DNA of 64,000 bases, from positions 1,178,001-1,242,000 of the forward strand of contig NZ_VCNI01000002.1 in assembly GCF_005937185.1 (NCBI RefSeq). The letters run 5' to 3'. Shown here one piece after another: positions 28,214 to 36,388 of this stretch. Source of the DNA: Flagellimonas algicola (GTDB lineage Bacteria > Bacteroidota > Bacteroidia > Flavobacteriales > Flavobacteriaceae). The translations under genes and the position numbers were made by a program. The notes beneath the pieces were generated by a model. That model saw nothing but the letters and a program-made list of their open reading frames with translations, ran no database searches and had not been told where the DNA came from. Positions within the stretch are counted from its first letter, which is position 1, and each line of letters opens with the position of its first letter.

Positions 28214-28765
28214 TTAGCCAAGTTCCTGTAACAAACTTTGGGTATCCTGTATGCTGGCGAACTCGTCTTTGAGGTTGGCCAAAGCAATTTTATGGGCCAA
28301 ATCGGCACTATACTTTTCCCCATCAATGCCAATTTTATTGAAAGCAGCGGTGGCATCGGAAATCAAGGTGGTGTTGAATCCCAAGTTGGCAGCCATTCTT
28401 GTTGAGGTGGATATGCAGTATTCCGTGGTAAGTCCAACAATGACCAAATCCGAAATGTTCTGGGCTTTGAGCTTGGACTCCAAGTCCGTGTCAATAAAGG
28501 CACTGTTTACCGTTTTTTGGAAAATGGGTTCACCTTGTCTTGGTTGGACCAAGGGATGAAAATCGTTGCCGGGTTTATCCGGGTGCAGCGGAGATTCAGG
28601 ATTGATAGAGCAATGCTGTACATGGAAAATGGGAAACCCTTTTGCTCTAAAAGCCTCCAAAATTTTGCCGCAATTGGTTTCCGCTTCGGGATTGTTGCGT
28701 TCCCCACCATAAAAATCGAGTTCTTGGAGACCTTGTTGTATGTCTATCAGAAGTAAGGCTTTCAT
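28214..28765 (-). CDS. Isochorismatase-family cysteine hydrolase
   Basis: A 183-residue cytoplasmic hydrolase with the catalytic triad of the family: Asp in ALLLIDIQQGLQ, Lys in FQKTVNSAF and Cys in GLTTEYCISTSTRMA, preceded by the cis-peptide position. Relatives include nicotinamidase, N-carbamoylsarcosine amidase and YcaC/YecD-type enzymes. The sequence HVQHCSINPESPLHP near residues 48-62 does not settle the substrate. It lies 40 nt upstream of the oxidoreductase gene on the same strand. Confidence 0.88.
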   Translation of the reverse strand: MKALLLIDIQQGLQELDFYGGERNNPEAETNCGKILEAFRAKGFPIFHVQHCSINPESPLHPDKPGNDFHPLVQPRQGEPIFQKTVNSAFIDTDLESKLKAQNISDLVIVGLTTEYCISTSTRMAANLGFNTTLISDATAAFNKIGIDGEKYSADLAHKIALANLKDEFASIQDTQSLLQELG

Positions 28766-28794
28766 TGGATAGGATTAAGCCTTAAAATTACGGC

Positions 28795-29313
28795 TTAAAA
28801 CCTAAACCCAACAGATAGGGCCCCTCGAAACATAAAGGTGTCCTGGAATACTTCCGGATTTACATTTCTACCAACTCCGCCGTAGATTTCCAAAGTGAAA
28901 TTATCGCTGGGAGTAACCCATTTATTACCTAATCCCAACCCAAGCGCAATGGTACTGAAGTTGTCGTTTCTTAACCGTATGTTTTCCTCAAGATTCTCTT
29001 CGTCCCAAGTGTAATAGAGTCCAAAAGCTTCCACAAAGATGCCAGTTCTGGGTTGATACCCAAAATAGGCCCTAAGATTGGGACCGATGCCAAAATCACC
29101 ATTATAGTCCGTAGCATCATTATTAAAATAGACGGTTCCCCCAAAGCTGGTGTCTTCGGTGAAGTAATATTCATAAGAACCTTCCACCGACCCGGTGGCC
29201 AAAAATAGGCCGGCATTGAACTTCAATTCGTGGTTGTTGTCATATCGTGGATACGCCTGTCCGTTCATTGCCAATCCGGTGAGCAAAACGCTCAAAATCA
29301 AGAGCTTTTTCAT
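28795..29313 (-). CDS. Outer-membrane beta-barrel protein
   Basis: The start at 29313 (MKKLLILSVLLTGLAMNGQA) gives a signal peptide at once; the longer frame would add 11 residues before it. The mature protein of about 150 residues alternates polar and apolar strands with turns (FNAGLFLATGSVEGSYEYYF, GIGPNLRAYFGYQP, LEIYGGVGRNVNPE) and ends in the Phe-terminated strand GALSVGFRF. It is an eight-stranded porin-like or OmpW/OmpX-like barrel of unknown role. Confidence 0.82.
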   Translation of the reverse strand: MKKLLILSVLLTGLAMNGQAYPRYDNNHELKFNAGLFLATGSVEGSYEYYFTEDTSFGGTVYFNNDATDYNGDFGIGPNLRAYFGYQPRTGIFVEAFGLYYTWDEENLEENIRLRNDNFSTIALGLGLGNKWVTPSDNFTLEIYGGVGRNVNPEVFQDTFMFRGALSVGFRF

Positions 29314-29373
29314 GATTAAAAATTTGATTCCATCATGAATAATCAATTAGTGTTCCAAAAATGAGACAGGGGT

Positions 29374-30168
29374 TCAATATCTGAAACCAATGCCTTCTTC
29401 CAGAAGTTCTTCATATTTGGTGGAGTTGAAGGAATAGAGGTAGGGGGCTTTATTAGCCGCGCCTGACATTAGCTTTTCGTGACGGTCCAGGAAACCCAGC
29501 TTTAAGATTTTGCGCTGAAAATTGCTACGTTCCAAAGGTCTTCCCAAAATAGCCTCATACAATTTTTGTAAATCGATCATGGTGAACTTTTCTGGAAGCA
29601 GGGAAATACCAATGGGAAGGTAATTCAATTGGATTTTAAGCTGGTGCATAGCTTGTTGAATGATCTCCGCATGATCAATAATAAGCTCAGGAAGTTCCGA
29701 AACACTCTTCCATTCGCATTTTTCACTCAAAAAATCGGGTCTTGGTGTAGCTTTTCTAATATCGGTTAGCGCAAAATATCCAGTGGTGATGAAACGGTGA
29801 TCAAACCAATCGATGACTATCTTCCGATCTTGCTTACTAGGCTTCATCAGTGCCATAATTTTTTTATGGTGTTCCTGCTGACTGTGATCCGATCGTTGAA
29901 TTTTTCCGAAGGTGTGAAATTGCTTTAGAAAAATGGAGGAGAGACCTGTCCGTTCTTCCAAAACACGTTGGGCAGCATCGTCCATACTTTCGTCCTTGAA
30001 AATAAATCCTCCAGGTAGTGCCCAAATGTCCATTTGCTTCCAATTCAACAAAAGAACTTTGAGTTCCTTATCCTCATAACCGAAGATGACACAATCCACG
30101 GAATGTCCGGGAAGGAATTTAGGAATAAGGTCTTTTAGGATCTTGATTTGAGATTCGATATCTGCCAT
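29374..30168 (-). CDS. Nudix-domain transcriptional regulator (NrtR/AraR type)
   Basis: The ATG at 30168 (MADIESQIKILKDL) was chosen over an upstream TTG. In the 264-residue protein, residues about 22-160 form a Nudix fold (SVDCVIFGYEDKELKVLLLNW, LPGGFIFKDESMDDAAQRVLEERTGL). Residues about 180-255 form a winged-helix domain (FTMIDLQKLYEAILGRPLERSNFQRKILKLGFL). The Nudix box has diverged (no REExEE glutamates in the usual order), which is typical of members that sense a ligand instead of hydrolysing it. Family members regulate NAD or sugar catabolism in Bacteroidota. It diverges from a GH3 glycosidase across 86 nt that hold two matching palindromes. Confidence 0.9.
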   Translation of the reverse strand: MADIESQIKILKDLIPKFLPGHSVDCVIFGYEDKELKVLLLNWKQMDIWALPGGFIFKDESMDDAAQRVLEERTGLSSIFLKQFHTFGKIQRSDHSQQEHHKKIMALMKPSKQDRKIVIDWFDHRFITTGYFALTDIRKATPRPDFLSEKCEWKSVSELPELIIDHAEIIQQAMHQLKIQLNYLPIGISLLPEKFTMIDLQKLYEAILGRPLERSNFQRKILKLGFLDRHEKLMSGAANKAPYLYSFNSTKYEELLEEGIGFRY

Positions 30169-30192
30169 TGATGTCAAAAATACAAAAAATAT

Positions 30193-30213
30193 AATGTGTC
30201 AGTTTGATACATT
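30193..30213. promoter_or_regulatory. Operator-like palindrome 1 between Nudix regulator and GH3
   Basis: The arms AATGTGTCA (30193-30201) and TGATACATT (30205-30213) match at 8 of 9 positions around GTT. A second copy with the same layout lies at 30230-30250; the two centres are 37 bp apart. Together they suggest the binding site of the Nudix regulator. Confidence 0.6.
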
Positions 30214-30229
30214 AAAAATAAATTGTAAT

Positions 30230-30250
30230 ATTGTGTCGAAATGATATAAT
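30230..30250. promoter_or_regulatory. Operator-like palindrome 2, abutting the GH3 start
   Basis: The arms ATTGTGTCG (30230-30238) and TGATATAAT (30242-30250) around AAA agree with palindrome 1 on the pattern ATTGTGTCA-N3-TGATACAAT, though with weaker internal symmetry (6 of 9). It ends 4 nt before the GH3 ATG, so binding there would block transcription or the leader of GH3. Confidence 0.5.
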
Positions 30251-30254
30251 AGAT

Positions 30255-32213
30255 ATGAAAAAGTTCCTGAAAATTCTCAAATATGTATTGCTCATCATAA
30301 TAGCCTTGGTCGTTGTGGGATGGACCGTATTGTACTTTTCGAAAAAGAAAAAATCGAATGATAATATGGATTTGCTGGGTGAAGAGGCTCCAACCCTGGT
30401 TGCCCATGGTATAACATACCGGGACCTGAACAAAAATGGTAAGCTGGACGTTTACGAAAACAAAAATGCTCCCATTGAAGACCGGGTAACCGACTTGGTT
30501 GATCAAATGACCTTGGATGAAAAGACAGGAACGCTGTTTGTGACCATGATTGGTTCCACCCCAAGTGGGAAACCTCTAGAAACCCCGGTCTTATCCTTGG
30601 ACCCTATAAATATTATCATGTCGTTTGTGCTTCCCTCCAACTCTGAGCTCATTGCGAAGAAGAAATTGAACAGCTTTAACATTCTGACTTCCTTGGATGC
30701 CAATCTTATGGCCGAATACAACAATACCATTCAGAAAATGGCAGAGCGGACCCGACTGGGAATACCCATTACCATAGCAACGGATCCCCGTCACGGTACT
30801 TCCAACAATCCTGGAGCCTCGTTGTATACCCCGGCTTTTTCGCAGTGGCCCAGTTCTTTGGGGTTGGCAGCCTCTAGAGACACCCTCATGGTCCGGGAGT
30901 TTGCGGATGTTGCCCGCCAAGAGTATTTGGCAGTGGGTATTCGGTTGGCCTTGCACCCCATGGCCGATTTGGCCACGGAACCTAGATGGGGCAGGACCAA
31001 CGGGACCTTTGGAGAGGACGCAGACCTGTCAGCAATGATGACGAAAGCCTATGTACTAGGATTTCAAGGGGATTCTTTGGACACCAATAGCGTGGCCTGT
31101 ATGACCAAACATTTTTCAGGAGGAGGCCCGCAGAAAGATGGCGAAGACCCCCATTTTCCATACGGAAAAGAGCAAGCTTATCCGGGAGATAATTTTGATT
31201 ATCATGTTAAACCTTTCATCGAGGGGGCTTTTGAAGCCAATACTGCCCAAATTATGCCTTATTATGGCATTCCTGTTGGTCAAACGAGTGAGGATGTTGC
31301 CTTTGGGTTCAATAAGGATATTATTACCGGACTCTTGCGTGATTCCCTCAATTTCAAGGGTGTGGTCTGCACAGATTGGAATATTATTACGGATACCAAA
31401 ATGGGAGAAGGCCGAGCTTGGGGTGTAGAACATTTGACCATAAAAGAGCGCGTTAAGAAGGTATTGGATGCCGGCTGTGATCAATTAGGAGGGGAAAGTA
31501 TTCCTGAAGTAATTACCGAATTGGTAAATGAGGGTCAGCTTACAGAAGATCGTATTGATATCTCGGTTCGACGCGTCTTACGGGATAAGTTCAAGTTGGG
31601 TCTTTTCGATAATCCTTATGTGGATGTGGAGGCATCTAAAATTATAGCTGGAAATAGTGATTTTAGAAAAAGGGGAAAATTGGCCCAACAAAAGTCCACT
31701 GTGCTACTCAAAAATGAAGGCCTATTACCCTTGAAAAAAGATGTGAAGTTATATGTTTATGGTGCTGAGCATAAAGAGGCCTATGCAAGTTTGGGCGAAT
31801 TGGTCAGTAGTCCTGATAAAGCGGATGTGGTCATAGCTCGAATTCAAACTCCTTATGATGAGCGTACCGATTATTTCTTGGAGTCTTTTTTCCATCAAGG
31901 AAGATTGTATTATACGGAGGAGGAGAAAAAAGAAATCTTGGATCTGATCCAGGATAAACCTTCTGTAGTTGTAGCTACACTTGAACGACCTGCAATATTA
32001 ACTGAGGTCAGTGCAGAAGCCAATGCTTTGCTCGTTGATTTTGGCACCAGCGATGAAGCATTGGTAGGCCTCCTCTCGGGCGAGGTAAATCCGAGGGCAA
32101 AATTGCCTTTTGAGTTACCTTCATCCCAAGAAGCCGTTGAAAAGCAGTTGGAGGATGTTCCCTATGACTCCGAAAATCCTTTGTACCCATTCGGATTCGG
32201 TTTGTCCTACTAA
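30255..32213 (+). CDS. Membrane-anchored glycoside hydrolase family 3 protein
   Basis: The ATG at 30255 (MKKFLKILKYVLLIIIALVVV) starts a 652-residue protein with one N-terminal membrane helix and a short EF-hand-like calcium motif YRDLNKNGKLDVYEN. The catalytic TIM barrel has the RHGTSNNPGAS and KHFSGGGPQKDGEDPH signatures of beta-glucosidase/xylosidase-like GH3 enzymes. The nucleophile is Asp374 in VVCTDWNIITD. The C-terminal alpha/beta sandwich (about 470-650) ends in the normal PLYPFGFGLSY. It probably cuts beta-glucosides in the periplasm. The divergent Nudix regulator and the two palindromes suggest sugar-dependent control. Confidence 0.93.
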   Translation: MKKFLKILKYVLLIIIALVVVGWTVLYFSKKKKSNDNMDLLGEEAPTLVAHGITYRDLNKNGKLDVYENKNAPIEDRVTDLVDQMTLDEKTGTLFVTMIGSTPSGKPLETPVLSLDPINIIMSFVLPSNSELIAKKKLNSFNILTSLDANLMAEYNNTIQKMAERTRLGIPITIATDPRHGTSNNPGASLYTPAFSQWPSSLGLAASRDTLMVREFADVARQEYLAVGIRLALHPMADLATEPRWGRTNGTFGEDADLSAMMTKAYVLGFQGDSLDTNSVACMTKHFSGGGPQKDGEDPHFPYGKEQAYPGDNFDYHVKPFIEGAFEANTAQIMPYYGIPVGQTSEDVAFGFNKDIITGLLRDSLNFKGVVCTDWNIITDTKMGEGRAWGVEHLTIKERVKKVLDAGCDQLGGESIPEVITELVNEGQLTEDRIDISVRRVLRDKFKLGLFDNPYVDVEASKIIAGNSDFRKRGKLAQQKSTVLLKNEGLLPLKKDVKLYVYGAEHKEAYASLGELVSSPDKADVVIARIQTPYDERTDYFLESFFHQGRLYYTEEEKKEILDLIQDKPSVVVATLERPAILTEVSAEANALLVDFGTSDEALVGLLSGEVNPRAKLPFELPSSQEAVEKQLEDVPYDSENPLYPFGFGLSY

Positions 32214-32283
32214 GGCCAAAGGAATTGGAAACATTCTTTTTTCCAACGGATGACATTGGTTATTTTTAGGAAAATTTTTTTCC

Positions 32284-33048
32284 ATGAAGATTGCTTCCTA
32301 TAATGTCAACGGTATTAGAGCCGCTTTAAACAAAGGATTTATTGATTGGTTACAGGCGGTGGATCCGGATGTGATTTGCCTTCAGGAGACCAAGGCCATG
32401 AAAGAACAGGTGGATGTTTCCCTGTTCGAGGCTGCTGGATACCATCACAACTACTGGTTCAGTGCCCAAAAAAAAGGATACAGTGGGGTTGCATTGCTTT
32501 GCAAGGAAGAACCGGACCATGTGGAGTACGGCACCGGAATTGATTATATGGATTTTGAAGGTCGGAACTTAAGGGCAGACTTCGGTGATATTTCAGTAAT
32601 GAGCATGTACCTGCCATCTGGCACCAACATGGACCGTTTGGAGTTCAAGTTGACCTATATGGCCGATTTCCAAAAATATGCGGACCAACTTCGAAAAGAG
32701 CGACCCAATTTGATTGTTTGTGGAGATTATAATATTTGCCATGAGGCGATAGACATCCACGACCCGGTCAGAAATAAAAATGTTTCCGGTTTCTTACCTG
32801 TTGAACGGGAATGGATTGGGGATTTTATGAAAAGTGGTTTTATAGATAGCTTCAGGCATTTCAATAAAGAACCACATAACTACACGTGGTGGAGCTACCG
32901 AGCTAATGCCCGGGCCAACAACAAAGGTTGGCGATTGGATTATGGCATGGTCAATGAATCCTTAAAGGACAGGCTTAAGCGTTCCGTGATTCTTTCTGAC
33001 GCCAAGCATAGCGACCATTGTCCTATTCTTCTTGAAGTGGAAAAATAA
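32284..33048 (+). CDS. xth: Exodeoxyribonuclease III / AP endonuclease
   Basis: A 254-residue cytoplasmic enzyme of base-excision repair that cuts at abasic sites and removes 3' blocking groups. Motifs are NVNGIRAALNKG, ICLQETKA with the metal-binding Glu, LIVCGDYNICHEAIDIH and the terminal LDYGMVNESL and SDHCPILLE with the catalytic His. Full length. It is 70 nt after GH3 with an AT-rich leader; a TATTTTTA box (about 32261-32268) may be its promoter. Confidence 0.96.
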   Translation: MKIASYNVNGIRAALNKGFIDWLQAVDPDVICLQETKAMKEQVDVSLFEAAGYHHNYWFSAQKKGYSGVALLCKEEPDHVEYGTGIDYMDFEGRNLRADFGDISVMSMYLPSGTNMDRLEFKLTYMADFQKYADQLRKERPNLIVCGDYNICHEAIDIHDPVRNKNVSGFLPVEREWIGDFMKSGFIDSFRHFNKEPHNYTWWSYRANARANNKGWRLDYGMVNESLKDRLKRSVILSDAKHSDHCPILLEVEK

Positions 33049-33111
33049 CATTTCGGTTAAAAAGCCAAAATTCCTATTGCTTATTTTTGCCAATCGTAAT
33101 TTGATGGCCCA

Positions 33112-34152
33112 ATGAAATATACTAGAATACCACATACCAATATTAGAGTAAGTAAAATCTGTTTGGGAACCATGACGTGGGGTAGACAGAACTCCGAAAC
33201 GGAAGGACATGAGCAGATGGATTATGCCCTTGACCAAGGGGTAAATTTCTTTGATACGGCCGAGCTTTATCCCATTCCGCCCAAGAAAGAGATTTATGCC
33301 GTAACCGAAGAGATTATCGGAAGTTGGTTCAAGAAAACCGGGAATAGGGATAAAGTGGTACTAGCATCAAAAATTGCGGGAAGAGCTGATTTTGCCAAAT
33401 ACATTAGGACTACAGGCTTCAGTAAGGATTCCATTATTAGTGCAGTAAACGGAAGCTTGCAACGTCTGCAAACCGATTATATAGATCTATATCAGCTACA
33501 TTGGCCAGAACGGAACACCAATTACTTTGGTCAACGCGGATTCAATTCCCATGCCATGGATCCTTGGGAAGATAATATTCATCAAGTATTGGAAACCCTT
33601 CGGGATTTGGTCAAAGAGGGTAAAATAAGGCATGTGGGTCTTTCCAACGAAACCCCATGGGGAACTATGCGCTATCTGGAGGAGAGCAAGGTGCACCAAG
33701 ATTTACCCAGAATGCTCACTATCCAAAACCCATATAGTTTGCTTAACCGACTTTTTGAAGTGGGATTATCCGAAGTCGCTACCCGTGAGAGCATCGGTCT
33801 TTTGGCATATTCACCCATGGCCTTTGGCGTGTTGAGTGGAAAATATCTTGATGAAATCAAACCTAGAAAAGGAAGATTGACCTTGTTCCCACATTATGAT
33901 CGTTATAGCAGTGAAAATTCCACCAAGGCGACGCAGCAGTATCAGCAGTTGGCCCAAGCACATGGTCTAAGTTTGGCCCAAATGTCCTTGGCATTCGTGA
34001 ACACGAGGCCATTTTTAACGAGCAATATCATTGGAGCAACCACGATGGATCAGTTAAAGGAGAACATCGCAAGTATTGAAGTTGACCTTTCCGATGAAGT
34101 TTTGGACGGTATTGAGACCATTCATAATGCCATACCCAACCCCGCTCCCTAA
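33112..34152 (+). CDS. NADP(H)-dependent aldo/keto reductase (Tas-like)
   Basis: A 346-residue TIM-barrel oxidoreductase. The catalytic tetrad is visible: Asp and Tyr in FFDTAELYP, Lys in VVLASKIAG and His in YQLHWPERNTNYFG. The NTNYFG segment and length match the Tas/YghZ-like subgroup. The C-terminal cofactor loop SNIIGATTMDQLKENIASIEV is typical. Cytoplasmic; the substrate is unknown. A TATTTTTG box (33082-33089) gives a probable promoter 22 nt before the ATG. It ends 2 nt from the convergent PQQ dehydrogenase. Confidence 0.93.
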   Translation: MKYTRIPHTNIRVSKICLGTMTWGRQNSETEGHEQMDYALDQGVNFFDTAELYPIPPKKEIYAVTEEIIGSWFKKTGNRDKVVLASKIAGRADFAKYIRTTGFSKDSIISAVNGSLQRLQTDYIDLYQLHWPERNTNYFGQRGFNSHAMDPWEDNIHQVLETLRDLVKEGKIRHVGLSNETPWGTMRYLEESKVHQDLPRMLTIQNPYSLLNRLFEVGLSEVATRESIGLLAYSPMAFGVLSGKYLDEIKPRKGRLTLFPHYDRYSSENSTKATQQYQQLAQAHGLSLAQMSLAFVNTRPFLTSNIIGATTMDQLKENIASIEVDLSDEVLDGIETIHNAIPNPAP

Positions 34153-34154
34153 AC

Positions 34155-36317
34155 TTATTTAAGGGTGTAGGCGCGGTATTCATCTCCGGAAGAAGTTCCC
34201 ATTTTTCCGCCACCACAGGCTATGACCACATACTGTTTACCGTCAACGGCATAAGTTGCCGGAGTGGCGTAACCTCCTGAAGGTAGGTTGTCCTCCCATA
34301 ATTGTTGACCTGTTTTCATATGGAAGGCCCGAATCTTTTCATCCTTGGTCGCGGCAATAAATAAAACCCCGCCTGCCGTGATTACGGGGCCACCATAATT
34401 TTCCGTACCCGAAACTGGAATATTTGGGTCGTTCAACTGTTCTTCATGTCCTAATGGAACGGTCCAAAGGTATTCTCCCGAATTTAAATCGATGGCGTTG
34501 AGAGTGCCCCATGGTGGTTTAACCACAGGAAACCCTCTATCGTCCTTAAAACGACCAAATCCAGCCACTGCGTAAGGCACTTTTACCGAAGTTTCTTCAA
34601 CCCTATGATCCGTTTCTTCCGTAATTCCAGAGATAAAATTTGATATGGCCCTAATTTCATTATCATTTAAATTGGGCATTCCGGGCATGGCACCTCGTCC
34701 ACTTTTGATGACCGTTGCAATAGAATCCACAGAAAGTCGATCTTTTACGGTTTGTAATTCTGGAATCCCAGCCAAGCCTTGGAACTCTCCTCCATGACAA
34801 CGGGCACAATGGATTTGGGCTAGGGATTGTCCTGGATTGCTTTCTTCTCCATCGCTTCCGCCCACTTCCCGCATGCGGACAATCCAGGCCATTTCGTTCG
34901 AATTCACATACATAATACCATTTCGCGGATCTAAAGCTGCGCCTCCCCATTCGGCTCCGCCATCAGCGCCTGGGTACAACATTGTTCCGATAGTGTCTAT
35001 AGGGATAAACTGTCCTTTGGAAGTAATTCCCTTGAACTTTTCCAATACCGTTGGAGGATCAATATTTTGATCTTTGTCCACAAAATCATCTACAAAAGCA
35101 GGTCTGTCCGGATCATACAGGTCTGTTTCATTTAATATTTGGCGTGCAAATGGCTTGGGTTTGGTCGGTAGGGGTTGGGTAGCATAGGACTCCTCGCCTA
35201 CCAAGGGAGATGAAGGATATGATTTTTCCTCAATCGGAAATAAGGACTCTCCGGTAATGCGGTTAAAAACAAATACATGTCCGCTTTTGGTTACTTGAGC
35301 CACCGCAGGAATGGTCTCTCCATCCTTTTCCACTTCAAAAAGATTGGGCGGTGCGGGTAAATCCCGATCCCAGGTATCGTGGTGAACCATTTGAAAATGC
35401 CATTTGCGTTCACCGGTGTTGGCATCCAAGGCCAATAGTGAATTGGCAAACAAATTAGCGCCTGCCCTATCCCCTCCATACCAATCAAAGGCTGCTGATC
35501 CTGTTGGGATATAAACTAAGCCCCTTTTCTGATCCAAAGCCATTCCCGGCCAACTGTTTGCCCCTCCTACTGTTTTATAAGCTTCTTTGGGCCAGGTTTC
35601 GTAACCCAACTCACCGGGTTGAGGAATGGTATGAAACGTCCATTCAATGGCCCCGGTCAATACATTATAGGCCCTAATATGTCCAGGTGAAGAACCGGGA
35701 CCCTCTCCAACGCGTGTACCTTGTATAAGTAAGTTTTTATGGATTACCCCAGGAGTATTGGCAACTACAGACAGTTGTTGGGGGTCTCTTCCTAGTCCAT
35801 CCCTTAGATCGATACTACCATTATTGCCGAAAGAAGAAATGGGCTCTCCATCTGTTATATTGATTGCAAAAAGGCTGGATCCCGATGAGAAAAAAATACG
35901 CCCGGGCTCTGCGCCTTGGGAATCCAAAAAACTCAATCCGCGATTTACACCCAAACCTGAATCATTGGATGCTGGAGGTTTAAATTTCCAAATTTCCTCC
36001 CCTGTTGCCGCATTAAGGGCAAAAAGCTCCAAAGCTGCGTTTACACCATATAGTACATTGTCTATGATTAGAGGATTGGTTTGGATTTGCGTGGTTCTTC
36101 CTTCTTCCAATCCCCCACTTTTATAGGACCATGCCAATTCCAACCCTGCTACGGTGGACGTATCTATTTGCTGTAAGGTTGAATAGTGGGTTTGTTCAGG
36201 GTCACCTAAATAATGCTGCCAAGTGGTATGATATGCCTTTACCGGATTTTCTTTATCCTTGGCACAGGAGAAAATGATCAAACACATCAATAGGAGGAGG
36301 GTCTTTTCGGATTTCAT
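34155..36317 (-). CDS. PQQ-dependent dehydrogenase with internal cytochrome c domain, lipoprotein
   Basis: A 720-residue protein with a type II signal (LLLMCLIIFSC). Beta-propeller repeats of the quinoprotein family follow (TGEEIWKFKPPASNDSG, RVGEGPGSSPGHIRAYNVLTGAIEWTFHT). A c-type haem domain is inserted between propeller blades at about residues 495-565 (IHCARCHGGEFQGLAGIP, with Met ligand candidates in RGAMPGMPNL). The propeller then resumes (NLNSGEYLWTVPLGHEEQ). It resembles membrane-bound glucose/alcohol quinoprotein dehydrogenases that pass electrons to the respiratory chain. No PQQ biosynthesis genes are in the window. It is convergent with the aldo/keto reductase. Confidence 0.9.
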   Translation of the reverse strand: MKSEKTLLLLMCLIIFSCAKDKENPVKAYHTTWQHYLGDPEQTHYSTLQQIDTSTVAGLELAWSYKSGGLEEGRTTQIQTNPLIIDNVLYGVNAALELFALNAATGEEIWKFKPPASNDSGLGVNRGLSFLDSQGAEPGRIFFSSGSSLFAINITDGEPISSFGNNGSIDLRDGLGRDPQQLSVVANTPGVIHKNLLIQGTRVGEGPGSSPGHIRAYNVLTGAIEWTFHTIPQPGELGYETWPKEAYKTVGGANSWPGMALDQKRGLVYIPTGSAAFDWYGGDRAGANLFANSLLALDANTGERKWHFQMVHHDTWDRDLPAPPNLFEVEKDGETIPAVAQVTKSGHVFVFNRITGESLFPIEEKSYPSSPLVGEESYATQPLPTKPKPFARQILNETDLYDPDRPAFVDDFVDKDQNIDPPTVLEKFKGITSKGQFIPIDTIGTMLYPGADGGAEWGGAALDPRNGIMYVNSNEMAWIVRMREVGGSDGEESNPGQSLAQIHCARCHGGEFQGLAGIPELQTVKDRLSVDSIATVIKSGRGAMPGMPNLNDNEIRAISNFISGITEETDHRVEETSVKVPYAVAGFGRFKDDRGFPVVKPPWGTLNAIDLNSGEYLWTVPLGHEEQLNDPNIPVSGTENYGGPVITAGGVLFIAATKDEKIRAFHMKTGQQLWEDNLPSGGYATPATYAVDGKQYVVIACGGGKMGTSSGDEYRAYTLK

Positions 36318-36388
36318 ATGGATGTTTTCTTAAATATAAAATATAAGACCCTGAAAACCAGTATTGGGTTGGGAAAATATCCTTGCGG

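Noticed and set aside
20647-32213. A polysaccharide utilisation locus formed by the sulfatase, TonB receptor, Gfo/Idh oxidoreductase and GH3
   Set aside because: No SusD, no second glycosidase and mixed strands; the genes are several kb apart with unrelated genes between.
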